64,000 bases of DNA, taken from Amorphophallus konjac. Its lineage: Eukaryota; Streptophyta; Magnoliopsida; Alismatales; Araceae. The DNA is taken from positions 512,596,566 to 512,660,565 of the forward strand of contig CM040121.1 in NCBI GenBank assembly GCA_022559845.1, read 5' to 3'. The position numbers were made by a program, and so were the translations under genes. Below, one piece after another: positions 22,313 through 32,464 of this stretch (positions are counted from its first letter, which is position 1; every line of letters starts with the position of its first letter). The notes under the pieces were generated by a model. It was not told the origin of the DNA and made no database searches. It saw nothing but the letters and a program-made list of their open reading frames with translations.

Positions 22313-23770
22313 TTGGCGCCTTAGCCAATGTCTTTAATTCATTAAGTAGCGCCCTGGTCAGGGGCGTTATTTCACAAATTGAAGACTCTGCAAGAGTCGC
22401 TAATTCAACAGTTATACATTTCTAAATATATATTTTTATACATTGATTTCCAGTATTATGTAAATGACGCCTGGCCACATGCCCAGTTCTTAGGAATATA
22501 GCGCCCTTGACAGTGGCGTCATTTTCAAAAGAAACGCCATACTTCAAGTCATCATTTCATTTTTTTTCCAGAATTCCACTATGAACAGTAGCACTTTTTC
22601 AATATGATTATTTTTATGACAATATGTATATGGATAGGTCAAGAAAAATAGTAGGATTCCAAAACTCTATTCATGCATTAAATCAGATAACTGGTTAAAT
22701 AGATATTAAATTTTTAACATGAGTAATTATTAAATCAATTGGGAATTGACGACCGTTTTGATGGGCGTCAAAAAAATTAGCGCCCTTATGAGGGTCGCTA
22801 CTTACAAAAATTTTCAGAACTTCTTCAAACTCAGCGAAGACTACATGCATGAACCATTATATCCATTATAATCATGATTCATTTTGTTTGGGCTACGAAG
22901 CTTGAGATAACCTACCTTTTAGTGGATTGGAGGGTTTTGGACGAAGCCTGGAGCAGTTCAGCTACTTGAGAAGCTTCAGAAAATGGCACTCTGTTTTCCT
23001 GTACGAAACAGAGTGTCGCTTGTAAGGGTGCTTGGGTTGCAGGATGAAGGGATGAAGAAGAAGAAGAAGAAGAAGACTTACCTCTTGGAATTGCTTGGAC
23101 GATAAACAGGAAAAGGAAGAAAGGAAGAAGACTTTCACGAATCAGGAGGAAGTAGATGGAAGATGATCTTCCACGGTCAGCAGTAGCAGGAGGAAGGAGA
23201 GGAAGACGAGCCTTCGACTGCAACAGGAGGAAGAAGAGTTTCTTCCACTTCCTCACGTCCGTAGCAACAGGAAGCAGAGGGAAGATGATCGCGGTAGCAG
23301 CAGGAGGACGTCGATACAGCAGTAACGTTGCTACGATCGACGGAGACGTAGTTTTATAGGGTTGTGTGGGTTCTGGGGGATTCAACTGCTCAGTTACGGA
23401 AGGGATTTACGATCAAGTTTGGCAGGGTTTTAAACCTACTATGCATGGTCCTCTCCCTTCCTAGATAGCAGCCGCATGCTTCCATTTGCATAGGGAAACC
23501 CTAACACTAGCCATGCATCGACCGAACATGCCTTAATGGGCTGCACGGTTTCCTTATTTAACTCTCAGGGAAAATGACGTCTGAAACAAGGGTGTGTTTT
23601 TCATTAAATCACGCCTTACTAGAGGGCGTGTTTTCATTAAATAGTGCCTCAACCACGGTCGTCTTTTACTTTTCTATATTTTGTCGCTTTATTTCCAATT
23701 TTCTTGGTATGAATTAGCGCCCATGATAATGGCGTTATTACTATAATTGGCGCCTTATGGGAGGGCGTTA
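22313..23770. promoter_or_regulatory. Dispersed GCGCC dyad modules in element B LTR
   Basis: Modules seen: 22313-22328 (TTGGC/GCCAA), 22347-22369 (TAGCGCCC/GGGGCGTTA), 22384-22398 (GACTCT/AGAGTC), 22499-22521 (TAGCGCC/GGCGTCA), 22747-22770 (TGACGACC/GGGCGTCA), 22778-22800 (TAGCGCCCT/AGGGTCGCTA), 23610-23630 (CACGCC/GGGCGTG), 23715-23737 (TAGCGCCCAT/ATGGCGTTA) and 23747-23770. The same modules recur in the other LTR. Confidence 0.7.
23352..23358 (-). promoter_or_regulatory. TATA box of element B 3' LTR
   Basis: The minus strand reads CCTATAAAACTACG. The same motif is present in the 5' LTR at 31149-31155. Confidence 0.6.
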
Positions 23771-23942
23771 TTTTATTTGTTATATCTTTTAAGTGTAAGG
23801 TCCGTTATCTGTTTAGGCTATTTTCTATTTATCAAATTTTTATTTTATTTAATTCCTGACCAACATTAGCATGTATAGATTTACTAGTTTAAATTTATTT
23901 AGAATCTATTTTATTCTTTTAAAATTTTCCAGGGGTGCTACA

Positions 23943-23960
23943 CCCTCCCCCACTTAAAAG
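23943..23960 (-). other. Polypurine tract of element B
   Basis: The minus strand reads AAGTGGGGGAGGG directly before the LTR start TGTAGCACCCC. It marks the 3' side of the interior. Confidence 0.92.
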
Positions 23961-24021
23961 AATTTGGTCCCCAAATTCAATTACGTGAATGGAGATATGG
24001 AGGGTATAGAGTACTTACGGT

Positions 24022-26721
24022 TTAGAACAATTCTGGATATCTTCTTCGCATAGATTCTTCAGTTTCCCAGGTAGCTTCTTGTTCCAAGCATCTGTTCCAC
24101 TGCACTTTTACCATGGGAATAGTCTTGTTTCTTAAGGCTTGGACCTCTCGATCAAGAATCTTCATTGGCTTTTGTTCATAAGTGAGGTCCTTTTGAATCA
24201 CTAAGTTACTATGATCAATGACGTGGAAAGGGTCGTGCACATATTTCTTCAGCATGGAAATGTGGAACACATTGTGCACTTCTGACAATTGAGGAGGCAA
24301 AGCAAGACGATAGGCTACCTTGCCAACTCTTTCCAGTACTTCGAATGGACCAATGAATCTCGGTGTGAGCTTGCCTTTAACTCCGAACCTTCTTATTCCT
24401 CGACCAGGTGAGACCTTGAGGTAAACATGGTCTCCAATTTGGAACTCTAATTCCCTTCTTCTATTGTCTGCATAGGACTTCTGCCTGGATTGTGCTACTC
24501 TGAGTCTTTCTCGGATAAGTTCAACATTCTCTGTTGTGTTTCTTACCATATCTGGCCCTAGTAGTTGCTTCTCTCCAATCTCGTCCCAACATATAGGAGA
24601 TCGGCAACTCCTGCCGTACAAGGCTTCAAATGGAGCCATATGTATACTGGCTTGATAACTATTGTTGTATGCAAACTCGGCTAGGGGCAAATGATCATGC
24701 CAACCTCCGCCAAAGTCAATAATGCAAGCCCGTAACATGTCTTCAACTATTTGGTTTGTTCTCTTGGTCTGACCATCGGTCTGGGGATGGAAAGCAGTAC
24801 TGAAGTTGAGCTTCGTCCCCAAAGAGTGTTGTAGACCCTTCCAGAAATGAGAAGTGAAGCGAGGGTCTCGATCAGGCACGATTGATGTTGGGACTCCATG
24901 CAATCTTACGATCTCCTTAATATACAATGCGGCCAAAATATCAACCGACCATCGACTTTTAATTGGCAAGAAATGTGCCGACTTGGTCAGTCGGTCGATG
25001 ATTACCCAAATACCATCATGTCCTCCTCTGGATTTAGGCAATCCCACGATGAAATCCATACCAATTCCTTCCCATTTCCATTTGGGAATATCAATGGGGT
25101 GTAACTTTCCGGCGGGTCTTTGGTGTTCTGCTTTTACTTGTTGGCACGTGAGACAGTGAGATACAAAGTCCACTACCTCCCTCTTCATGTTCGGCCACCA
25201 AAAAGTTCTTTTTAAATCTTTGTACATCTTAGTTGCTCCAGGATGAATGGTATACCTAGAGCGGTGAGCTTCATCTAGAATTTTCCTTTTCAACTTAGGA
25301 CAGTCCGGGACACATGTCCTTTCCTGAAACATTAGTCTTTCATCGACTGCCAGCTTGAATCCGGTTCTTTGATCTAGTTTCTCCCTGATTTCAATCATTC
25401 CAGGATCTTCGTCTTGTAACTTCTTGATTTCGGATAGCACGTTCGGATGCACACTCATGTGAGAGAGAGTAATACACCCGTCTTTCTGGTCCGTGCTTAT
25501 ATTTAATATGGAGAATTCCTCTAATAGTTTCCATTCCCGTATCATACAGCTGGCTATAAGGGCTCTGGGCTTTCGACTCAAGGCGTCAGCTACCGAATTC
25601 CCTTTACCTGGGTGATACTGAATAGTGAAATCAAAGTCTTTTAAATATTCCAGCCACCGACGTTGCCTCATATTAAGCTCCTTCTGAGAGAATAGATATT
25701 TGAGGCTCTTATGATCGGAGAAAACTATAAATTGTTCTCCGTAGAGATAGTGTCTCCAGATCTTTAGTGCAAATACTACCGCGGCCAACTCCAAGTCATG
25801 CACCGGGTAGTTTTCTTCATGCTTCTTTAACTGCCTAGAAGAGTATGCAATAACTCTTCCCTGTTGCATTAATATACAACCGAGGTCAATACCGGAAGCA
25901 TCGATGTATACCTCGTACTTCTCTCGTTCAATAGGAAGGGCCAAGACTGGAGTAGTGGTCAAATGGTCCTTCAATGTTTGGAAGCTTTGTTCACATTCCT
26001 TATTCCACTCATATGGCACTTCCTTGCGGGTCAGCCTGGTGAGTGGTACTTCAATCTTCGAGAAGTTTTTAATAAAATGCCGGTAATAACCAGCAAGACC
26101 AAAGAAACTCCTAATTTCTGTTGTATTTGTCGGTTGTTCCCAGTTCTTTACCGCTTCGACCTTTGCGGGGTCCACTGAGATTCCATCCTTTGAAATTACG
26201 TGTCCTAAGAAGGACACTTCTTCCAGCCAAAACTCACATTTGCTAAATTTAGCATACAATTGATTATCCCTCAATATCTGTAATGCTATCCTCAAATGCA
26301 CTTCATGCTCCTCTTCAGACTTTGAATATATCAGGATATCATCGATAACAACCGCAATAAATTTGTCCAGATGCGGTCTAAAGATGCTATTCATAAGCTG
26401 CATAAAAGCTGCAGAGGCATTTGTTAGTCCAAAAGGCATAGCAGTAAATTCATAATACCCGTACCTGCTTCGGAATGCAGTTTTGTGAATATCCTCATCC
26501 TTGATCCTTAATTGGTGATAACCCGATCGAAGATCAATTTTTGAGAAATAATTTGCTCCAAAAATCTGATCGAAGAGTTCATTAATCCTCGGTAGCGGGT
26601 ATTTATTCTTGATAGTGAGGTGGTTCAGCTGCCGATAATCGATGCACAGCCTCATCGATCCATCCTTCTTCTTAACGAACAGCACTGGTGCTCCCCATGG
26701 GGAAGTACTTGGTCTGATAAA
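24022..26721 (-). pseudogene. Element B Pol: reverse transcriptase, RNase H, integrase, chromodomain
   Basis: About 900 codons continue the gag-protease frame after one in-frame TGA (26722-26724). Reverse transcriptase shows [21 protein letters not shown] and [10 protein letters not shown] (VIDD at the catalytic site). RNase H shows [14 protein letters not shown] and [10 protein letters not shown]. Integrase has its HHCC finger (HPGATKMY...CLTCQQ), the first Asp in GMDFIVGLP and the second in PDRDPRF. At the third catalytic position (codon 24763-24765, residue 641 counted from 26685) there is Lys in DGQTKRTNQ, where the family has Glu. A GPF/Y-like linker leads to a chromodomain ([21 protein letters not shown]), as in Tekay/Del chromoviruses, which target heterochromatin. 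Apart from these lesions the frame is intact. Confidence 0.93.
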
Positions 26722-28383
26722 TCATTTCTTCAATAGCTCCATAAGCTGCTCCTTCAATTCCTTCAATTCTGCGGGGGACATTCTGTAGGGTGCTTTGGAA
26801 ACATGTCCAGTACCCAGAACATGGTCTATAGTGAATGAGACTTCTCTCTCTGGTGGTAGACCAGTCAAGTCTTCAGGGAAAACATCGGGAAACTCTCGAA
26901 CCACTTGAATGTCTTCTAGTCTAGCTATCTTAGCCTCTGTGGCAGTTACAAATGCTAAGAATGCCTCGCATCCTTTGTTGATAAGTTTATGGGCTCGAAG
27001 AGCAGAGATGACTGATGATCTCTTCCGAGAAGTAACGTAAGTTAACTCCGGGAAATCCACAAAAGTTACTTTTCCGTTTCGGCAGTCTACAGTTGCCCGA
27101 TGGGTGGATAGCCAATCGGCCCCTAAAATTACATCATACTCCTTCAAGTCTAAGCATATTAAATCTGCAGGTAAGTTGTGGCCTTTAACTATAATCTTGC
27201 AGTTTGGGTAATGGAAAGTGACATCAGACTCATTCCCTAACGGGGTAGAAATCACCAAGTTCATCCATTCAGGTTCCATAGAGAATGAAGCAGCAAATTT
27301 CTTTGAAACAAAAGAGTGTGTGGCGCCAGTATCAAACAGTACTTGAGCAGATTTAGAGCAGACAGACAAAATACCTTCCACCAACCCACCCTCGGTTGGT
27401 TCCGTCTCTTGGAGAGCTTGTAACCGTCCTTGCTTCTTTGTTGGACGCTTCTCTTCCTTTGTCTCCGGCTCACTTTGCTCGTTCATCATTGGACAGTCGG
27501 GAATACGGTGCTCTTTACTCTCACAACGAAGGCATGCTCCGAGCCGTCTCCAGCATTCCGCAGCCTGATGACCCAGCTTGTCGCAATATTTACAATTCTC
27601 CTTTGGCGGTGCCGTGATGGAGAAAGGTTTGTTGTTGCCCTTCTTGAATTTCTTCTCCTTGGAGGGTTCGCCTCCATTATTGGTCCGCTTCTTGAAAGAC
27701 AGTTTAAAAGTGTTGGGGCTTGTGATATTCTCCCTTTTATCCATACCACGGATTTTGTCAGACAGTTCCGTGGCGTCTTCTAGCAACTGGGTATGACGCA
27801 CCATCTCTGAGTACACTTGAATATCCAAGGGAGCGAGCTGGGTGATATATTGGGGTCGTAACCCATTCAAGAACCTTCTTGCCTTCATCTTTTCAGTGCA
27901 TACTAAATGTGGTGCATATCTAGATAACCGGGAGAACTGGGCTTCGTAGTCGGCTACTGACAGGGATCGTTGCTTCAAGGCAACAAATTCTGCGGCCTTT
28001 TTCTCCTGAACACGGTAGGAGAAATACTTGCTATTGAAGTGCTCGACAAATTCGACCCAAGTAACATGATCTTCGAGCAAGGTGGCCTCGACAGACTCCC
28101 ACCAAGCACGGGCGTCCCGTTCCAGTTGGAACGTGGCTAGAAGCACCTTTTCACCATCCGCGCATTGCATGACGCGGAAGATTCGCTCGATCTCCTTTAT
28201 CCAATTCCCCGCATCCTCGGGATTTGATGAACCTGAGAATCTCGGAGGGTTGAGATTTCTAAAGCTCCGATGGAGGTCGCCAGCTACATGATGTGCCCCA
28301 CCTTGAGCCACCTGTTGCAAGGCCTGGGTCAAGCCCTGAACAGTTCGTTGCATCTCACGCCATTGTGCACGTTCAGCAGCCAT
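26722..28383 (-). CDS. Element B Gag and protease (553 residues)
   Basis: Gag covers about residues 1-300: a coiled start (MQRTVQGLTQALQQV), the core FRNLNPPRFSGSSNPEDAGNW, the WW region (ARAWWESVEATL) and FNSKYFSYRVQEKKAAEF. Two Cys/His clusters follow, CKYCDKLGHQAAEC (canonical CCHC) and LRCESKEHRIPDC (partial). Protease follows with LFDTGATHSFVS and the ILGADWLS block intact. The frame ends at a TGA (26722-26724) just before the reverse transcriptase, where related proteins have Gly; the next codons continue in the same frame. The stop therefore looks like a mutation and not a programmed site, although readthrough was not excluded. Confidence 0.93.
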   Translation of the reverse strand: MAAERAQWREMQRTVQGLTQALQQVAQGGAHHVAGDLHRSFRNLNPPRFSGSSNPEDAGNWIKEIERIFRVMQCADGEKVLLATFQLERDARAWWESVEATLLEDHVTWVEFVEHFNSKYFSYRVQEKKAAEFVALKQRSLSVADYEAQFSRLSRYAPHLVCTEKMKARRFLNGLRPQYITQLAPLDIQVYSEMVRHTQLLEDATELSDKIRGMDKRENITSPNTFKLSFKKRTNNGGEPSKEKKFKKGNNKPFSITAPPKENCKYCDKLGHQAAECWRRLGACLRCESKEHRIPDCPMMNEQSEPETKEEKRPTKKQGRLQALQETEPTEGGLVEGILSVCSKSAQVLFDTGATHSFVSKKFAASFSMEPEWMNLVISTPLGNESDVTFHYPNCKIIVKGHNLPADLICLDLKEYDVILGADWLSTHRATVDCRNGKVTFVDFPELTYVTSRKRSSVISALRAHKLINKGCEAFLAFVTATEAKIARLEDIQVVREFPDVFPEDLTGLPPEREVSFTIDHVLGTGHVSKAPYRMSPAELKELKEQLMELLKK

Positions 28384-28535
28384 AGTCCTACAAGATTTTA
28401 ACCTTAATTAGTTTCACGTTGAAAATTTATAGTCGGATGCCTTACAAGGACTTATACCCACGGCACTACCCATCCTCACGGTTTGGGGATAGACTTATCC
28501 TTGGACTTGTGTTTCCTAGGAATTTGAAATCCTAG

Positions 28536-28547
28536 GCTCTGATACCA
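28536..28547 (-). other. Primer binding site of element B (initiator Met-tRNA)
   Basis: The minus strand reads TGGTATCAGAGC, seven bases from the LTR edge at 28555. Confidence 0.9.
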
Positions 28548-28554
28548 CAAAAAT

Positions 28555-31500
28555 TGTCACGCCCCGAGCGCGGAAGGAACTCGGGAAAGACGTGACGAGT
28601 TTATATCAATCATGTCAATCAGAGCAAGTAGAATTTCTACATCATAACGGAGTGCGCATTAAGATAAGAATTTAAAACATAATCAAATACTGATACCATT
28701 GATAACAACTTAATCCTTTAAACAACGTCATGACTTGACAAGTCTAATCAGGCCCACGGCCTTTAAATATTACAAATTTGAAAATAATAAAAGTTCTGAC
28801 GACAAGACTCCGTGAACTAAAGACGACTTGACACGATAAGGCGTAGTGGCATGACGCTTGCAGACTATACGCTCATCACTCTTGCTCCTGCCCATCCGAG
28901 TCCGAGTCAGGGTCCGTATTACCTGAAAAGTTTGGGAAAAGAATTTGATGAGCGAATGCTCAGTAGGAATTATATCTCAAGAACTAGCAGTTGGTTTAAG
29001 TAATTATCTTTTTCAAATGAAAAATGCAAGTCTAGCATGTCAATCATGTAAAATGAAACGCTATGGAATTGAACATGATAACGAGAGGAAATAACATGTA
29101 CTGTTGATCCAAGATAGGGGATTTCAAGTATTCAAGATTGCAAGTATTTGAACGAGTACCTAGTATATCAATAAAGTCTTTCATGTCGTGAGATAATGGT
29201 TATTAGCAAGCAAGTACTTTGCCCATTCCGGGCCACGCAAGTCATGTCAAGTCAATCAAGTCAAGCACGCGAGAGAGAGAGATAGATAGATAGTGGAGAT
29301 GTCGTAGATTCAAGCAAGCACTTCGGTGCAATGCCACACCGCGATCAATATAACTCCCATGGGCACAAGTACTTTCGGGTGCTCCTCCCAGGACCAGATC
29401 GGGCCCTATACGTGCAGGCATTGTTACATGTAATATCTAGACAATCACTTTAGTGATAGCCATGGAATTCCAAGAACAACTCATGTAGGATATCAAGGTA
29501 GATTCGTGGATAGGTTCCACAGAATTCAAGGAAGAACGTTAGATGGACAATGATAAAACCAACGAGAACCATGACATGTCGATAACCTGGGTAGAATAGG
29601 TACCTTAACTAGGCAGCCGTGATAACTTCAGTGGATGACTAAACCCGTCACCAATCAAGGGACATGAATTAAGCTGAGAGATTGACCCCATCTATAAGGG
29701 ACTCAATCTATAACATTGCCTTGGTGAAATATCATCATTCCACCGACTAGGACTATTCTCTCATGGACCAAGATGGCAACATGAGAGGGCCGGTTTATCA
29801 CATGATGTGGCTATCAAAGGTTCAAGGCGTTTAAGGTACAACCAGCTCAGTCGGCCTTGAGGGAATCCAAGGCTACGAGGAGACTTACGGAGGTCCCAAT
29901 GACTAACTTGTCGGTCTAAAGGAACGGAATGTCCAATGGAGGGCTTGTATGTCACCGAGAGTTGAAGGGGTAATCGGTAAAACGCCGACAAACGTGGGAC
30001 TATACTCACGGATTGGAATATAGTGCCATATATACATATATATAAATATAAATCCATGGTTACGGGAAAAATTATAAAAAATCAGAAGACAGGAAATTGG
30101 CGCCTTAGCCAATGTCTTTAATTCATTAAGTAGCGCCCTGGTCAGGGGCGTTATTTCACAAATTGAAGACTCTGCAAGAGTCGCTAATTCAACAGTTATA
30201 CATTTCTAAATATATACTTTTATACATTGATTTCCAGTATTATGTAAATGACGCCTGGCCACATGCCCAGTTCTTAGGAATATAGCGCCCTTGACAGTGG
30301 CGTCATTTTCAAAAGAAACACCATACTTCAAGTCGTCATTTCAATTTTTTTCCAGAATTCCACTATGAACAGTAGCACTTTTTCAATATAATTATTTTTA
30401 TGACAATATGTATATGGATAGGTCAAGAAAAATAGCAGGATTCCAAAACTCTATTCATGCATTAAATCAGATAATTGGTTAAATAGATATTAAAATTTTA
30501 ACATGTGTAATTATTAAATCAATTGGGAATTGACGACCGTTTTGATGGGCGTCAAAAAGAATTAGTGCCCTTATGAGGGTCGCTACTTACAAAAATTTTC
30601 AGAACTTCTTCAAACTCGGCGAAGACTACATGCATGAACCATTATATCCATTATAATCACGATTCATTTTGTTTGGGCTACGAAGCTTGAGATAACCTAC
30701 CTTTTAGTGGATTGGAGGGTTTTGGACGAAGCCTGGAGCAGTTCGGCTACTCGAGAAGCTTTAGAAAACGGCACTCTGTTTTCCTGTACGAAACATAGTG
30801 TCGCTTGTAAGGGTGCTTGGGTTGCAGGATGAAGGGATGAAGAAGAAGAAGAAGAAGAAGAAGAAGAAGAAGACTTACCTCTTGGAATTGCTTGGACGAT
30901 AAACATGAAGAGGAAGAAAGGAAGAAGACTTTCACGAATCAGGAGGAAGTAGATGGAAGATGATCTTCCACGGTCGGCAGTAGCAGGAGGAAGGAGAGGA
31001 AGACGAGCCTTCGACTGCAACAGGAGGAAGAAGAGTTTCTTCCACTTCCTCACGTCCGCAGCAACATGAAGCAGAGGGAAGATGATTGCGGTAGCAGCAG
31101 GAGGACGTCGATACAGCAGTAACGTTGCTACGATCGACAGAGACGTAGTTTTATAGGGTTGTGTGGGTTCTGGGGGATTCAACTGCTCAGTTACGGAAGG
31201 GATTTACGATCAAGTTTGGCAGGGTTTTAAACCTACTATGCATGGTCCTCTCCCTTCCTAGATAGCAGCCACATGCTTCCATTTGCATAGGGAAACCCTA
31301 ACACTAGCCATGCATCGACCGAACATGCCTTAATGGGCTGCACGGTTTCCTTATTTAACTCTCAGGGAAAATGACGTCTGAGACAAGGGTGTGTTTTTCA
31401 TTAAATCACGCCTTACTAGAGGGCGTGTTTTCATTAAATAGCGCCTCAACCACGGTCGTCTTTTACTTTTCTATATTTCGCCACTTTATTTCCAATTTTC

Positions 31501-31739
31501 TTGGTATGAATTAGCGCCCATGATAATGGCGTTATTACTATAATTGACGCCTTATGGGAGGGCGTTATTTTATTTGTTATATCTTTTAAGCGTAAGGCCC
31601 GTTATCAGTTTAGGCTATTTTTCATTTATTGAATTTTTATTTTATTTAATTCCTGACCAACATTAGCATGTATAGATTTACTAGTTTAAATTTATTTAGA
31701 ATCTATTTTATTCTTTTAAAAATTTCCAAGGGTGCTACA
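28555..31739 (-). repeat. Element B 5' LTR
   Basis: It is a near copy of 20771-23942 with the same termini and the same dyad modules, including those near 30108, 30131 and 31393. The GAA repeat near 30841 is longer than at 23053. The 161-codon ORF at 30697-31182 is the counterpart of the one in the other LTR and is not a gene. Confidence 0.95.
31149..31155 (-). promoter_or_regulatory. TATA box of element B 5' LTR
   Basis: The minus strand reads CCCTATAAAACTACG, in a position that would start transcription within the LTR and towards gag. Confidence 0.6.
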
Positions 31740-32464
31740 TTTCCCTTCCCTTTGTCACCTTTGGTGGATATCTGGGTGACCTTCCTTTTCTTGTTGACCC
31801 GGCCAACAATCATTACAGAACAAGATGGTTTATCTTTCTGCATAGTCCCTTCAGCACTCTTTAACATGTTGAGCAGCTCCGGAAGAGTTGCATCAATTCT
31901 ATTCATGTTAAAGTTTATGATGAAGGAAGAAAAGGAATCGGGCAATGACTGGAGTATAAGATCAATGCACAGTTCAAGATCAAACTTGAACCCCTGTGCA
32001 TTGAGTCTCTCTATCCACTCCATCATTTTCAGTACATGAGCATGTACTGAAGCACTCTCTGACATCTGTGTCCTGAAAAGTCTTTTGGAGATATCATATC
32101 TCTCAATCCTTCCCTGCTCCCCGAAGAGTTGGCGTAGAATAAGAAGTATGCTTCTACAATCAGTCTTTTCAAATTACTTCTGTAGCTCGGGAGCCATAGA
32201 GGCCAGCATGTAACATTAGGCAAGGGAAGAGTCTTCAGACCATTTGGCATAAGTCATTAACTCACCCTCGTCGGCATCGGGAGCTGGCTCAGAATGAACC
32301 GTGTCCAACATGTAGGCTATTTTTTCGGCGGTGATAACTATGCATAGATTACGCAGCCAATCCGAGTAGTTCGATCCAGTCAGTCTGTTAGCATCCAAGA
32401 TGTCGCGGAGGCGGTTGGACGACGATATTGTAATCTGGATAAGAAATAAAAGACAACTTAGCAT
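31740..32464 (-). pseudogene. Copia Gag, N-terminal and central part
   Basis: This is a Copia Gag polyprotein. It starts near 32464 and contains LTGSNYSDWLRNLCIVI, then IERYDISKRLFRTQM, SVHAHVLKMMEWIERL, LILQSLPDSFSSFIINFNMN and LPELLNMLKSAEG. The open frame is broken by stops near 32216 and 32175 and by at least one frame change before 32065. It is cut at 31740 by element B, where TTTCC (31740-31744) is the second copy of its target duplication. Confidence 0.88.

Larger units (their letters stand above)
20771..23942 (-). repeat. Element B 3' LTR
   Basis: The ends are TGTCACGCCC and GGGTGCTACA on the plus strand. A minus-strand TATA box lies at 23352-23358. At least eight short dyad modules with GCGCC/GGCGT-type arms lie between 22313 and 23770. 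The 157-codon ORF at 22912-23385 is LTR sequence with a poly-Ser run from a GAA repeat and is not a gene. Confidence 0.95.
20771..31739 (-). mobile_element. Ty3/Gypsy element B, Tekay-like chromovirus, nearly complete
   Basis: This 11-kb element has LTRs of about 3.2 kb (20771-23942 and 28555-31739), a primer site, a polypurine tract, one gag-protease-pol frame with a C-terminal chromodomain, and a TTTCC target duplication (20766-20770, 31740-31744). The LTRs are very similar, with scattered substitutions and a GAA-repeat length difference. One nonsense codon and one integrase active-site change make this copy non-functional on its own. It is inserted in Copia gag. Confidence 0.95.

Noticed and set aside
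22912..23385. 157-codon ORF (and its partner at 30697-31182)
   Set aside because: It lies wholly in the element B LTR, overlaps the TATA box and contains a Ser run from a variable GAA repeat. No domain.
22313..23770. E2F binding site array as explanation for the GCGCC dyads
   Set aside because: Only a few modules contain the ATTGGCGC core. Most do not match, and arms differ between families, so a single E2F explanation does not hold.
26722..26724. Programmed stop between protease and reverse transcriptase in element B
   Set aside because: The TGA sits at a position that encodes Gly in relatives, with no obvious readthrough signal. A point mutation is simpler, though not proven.
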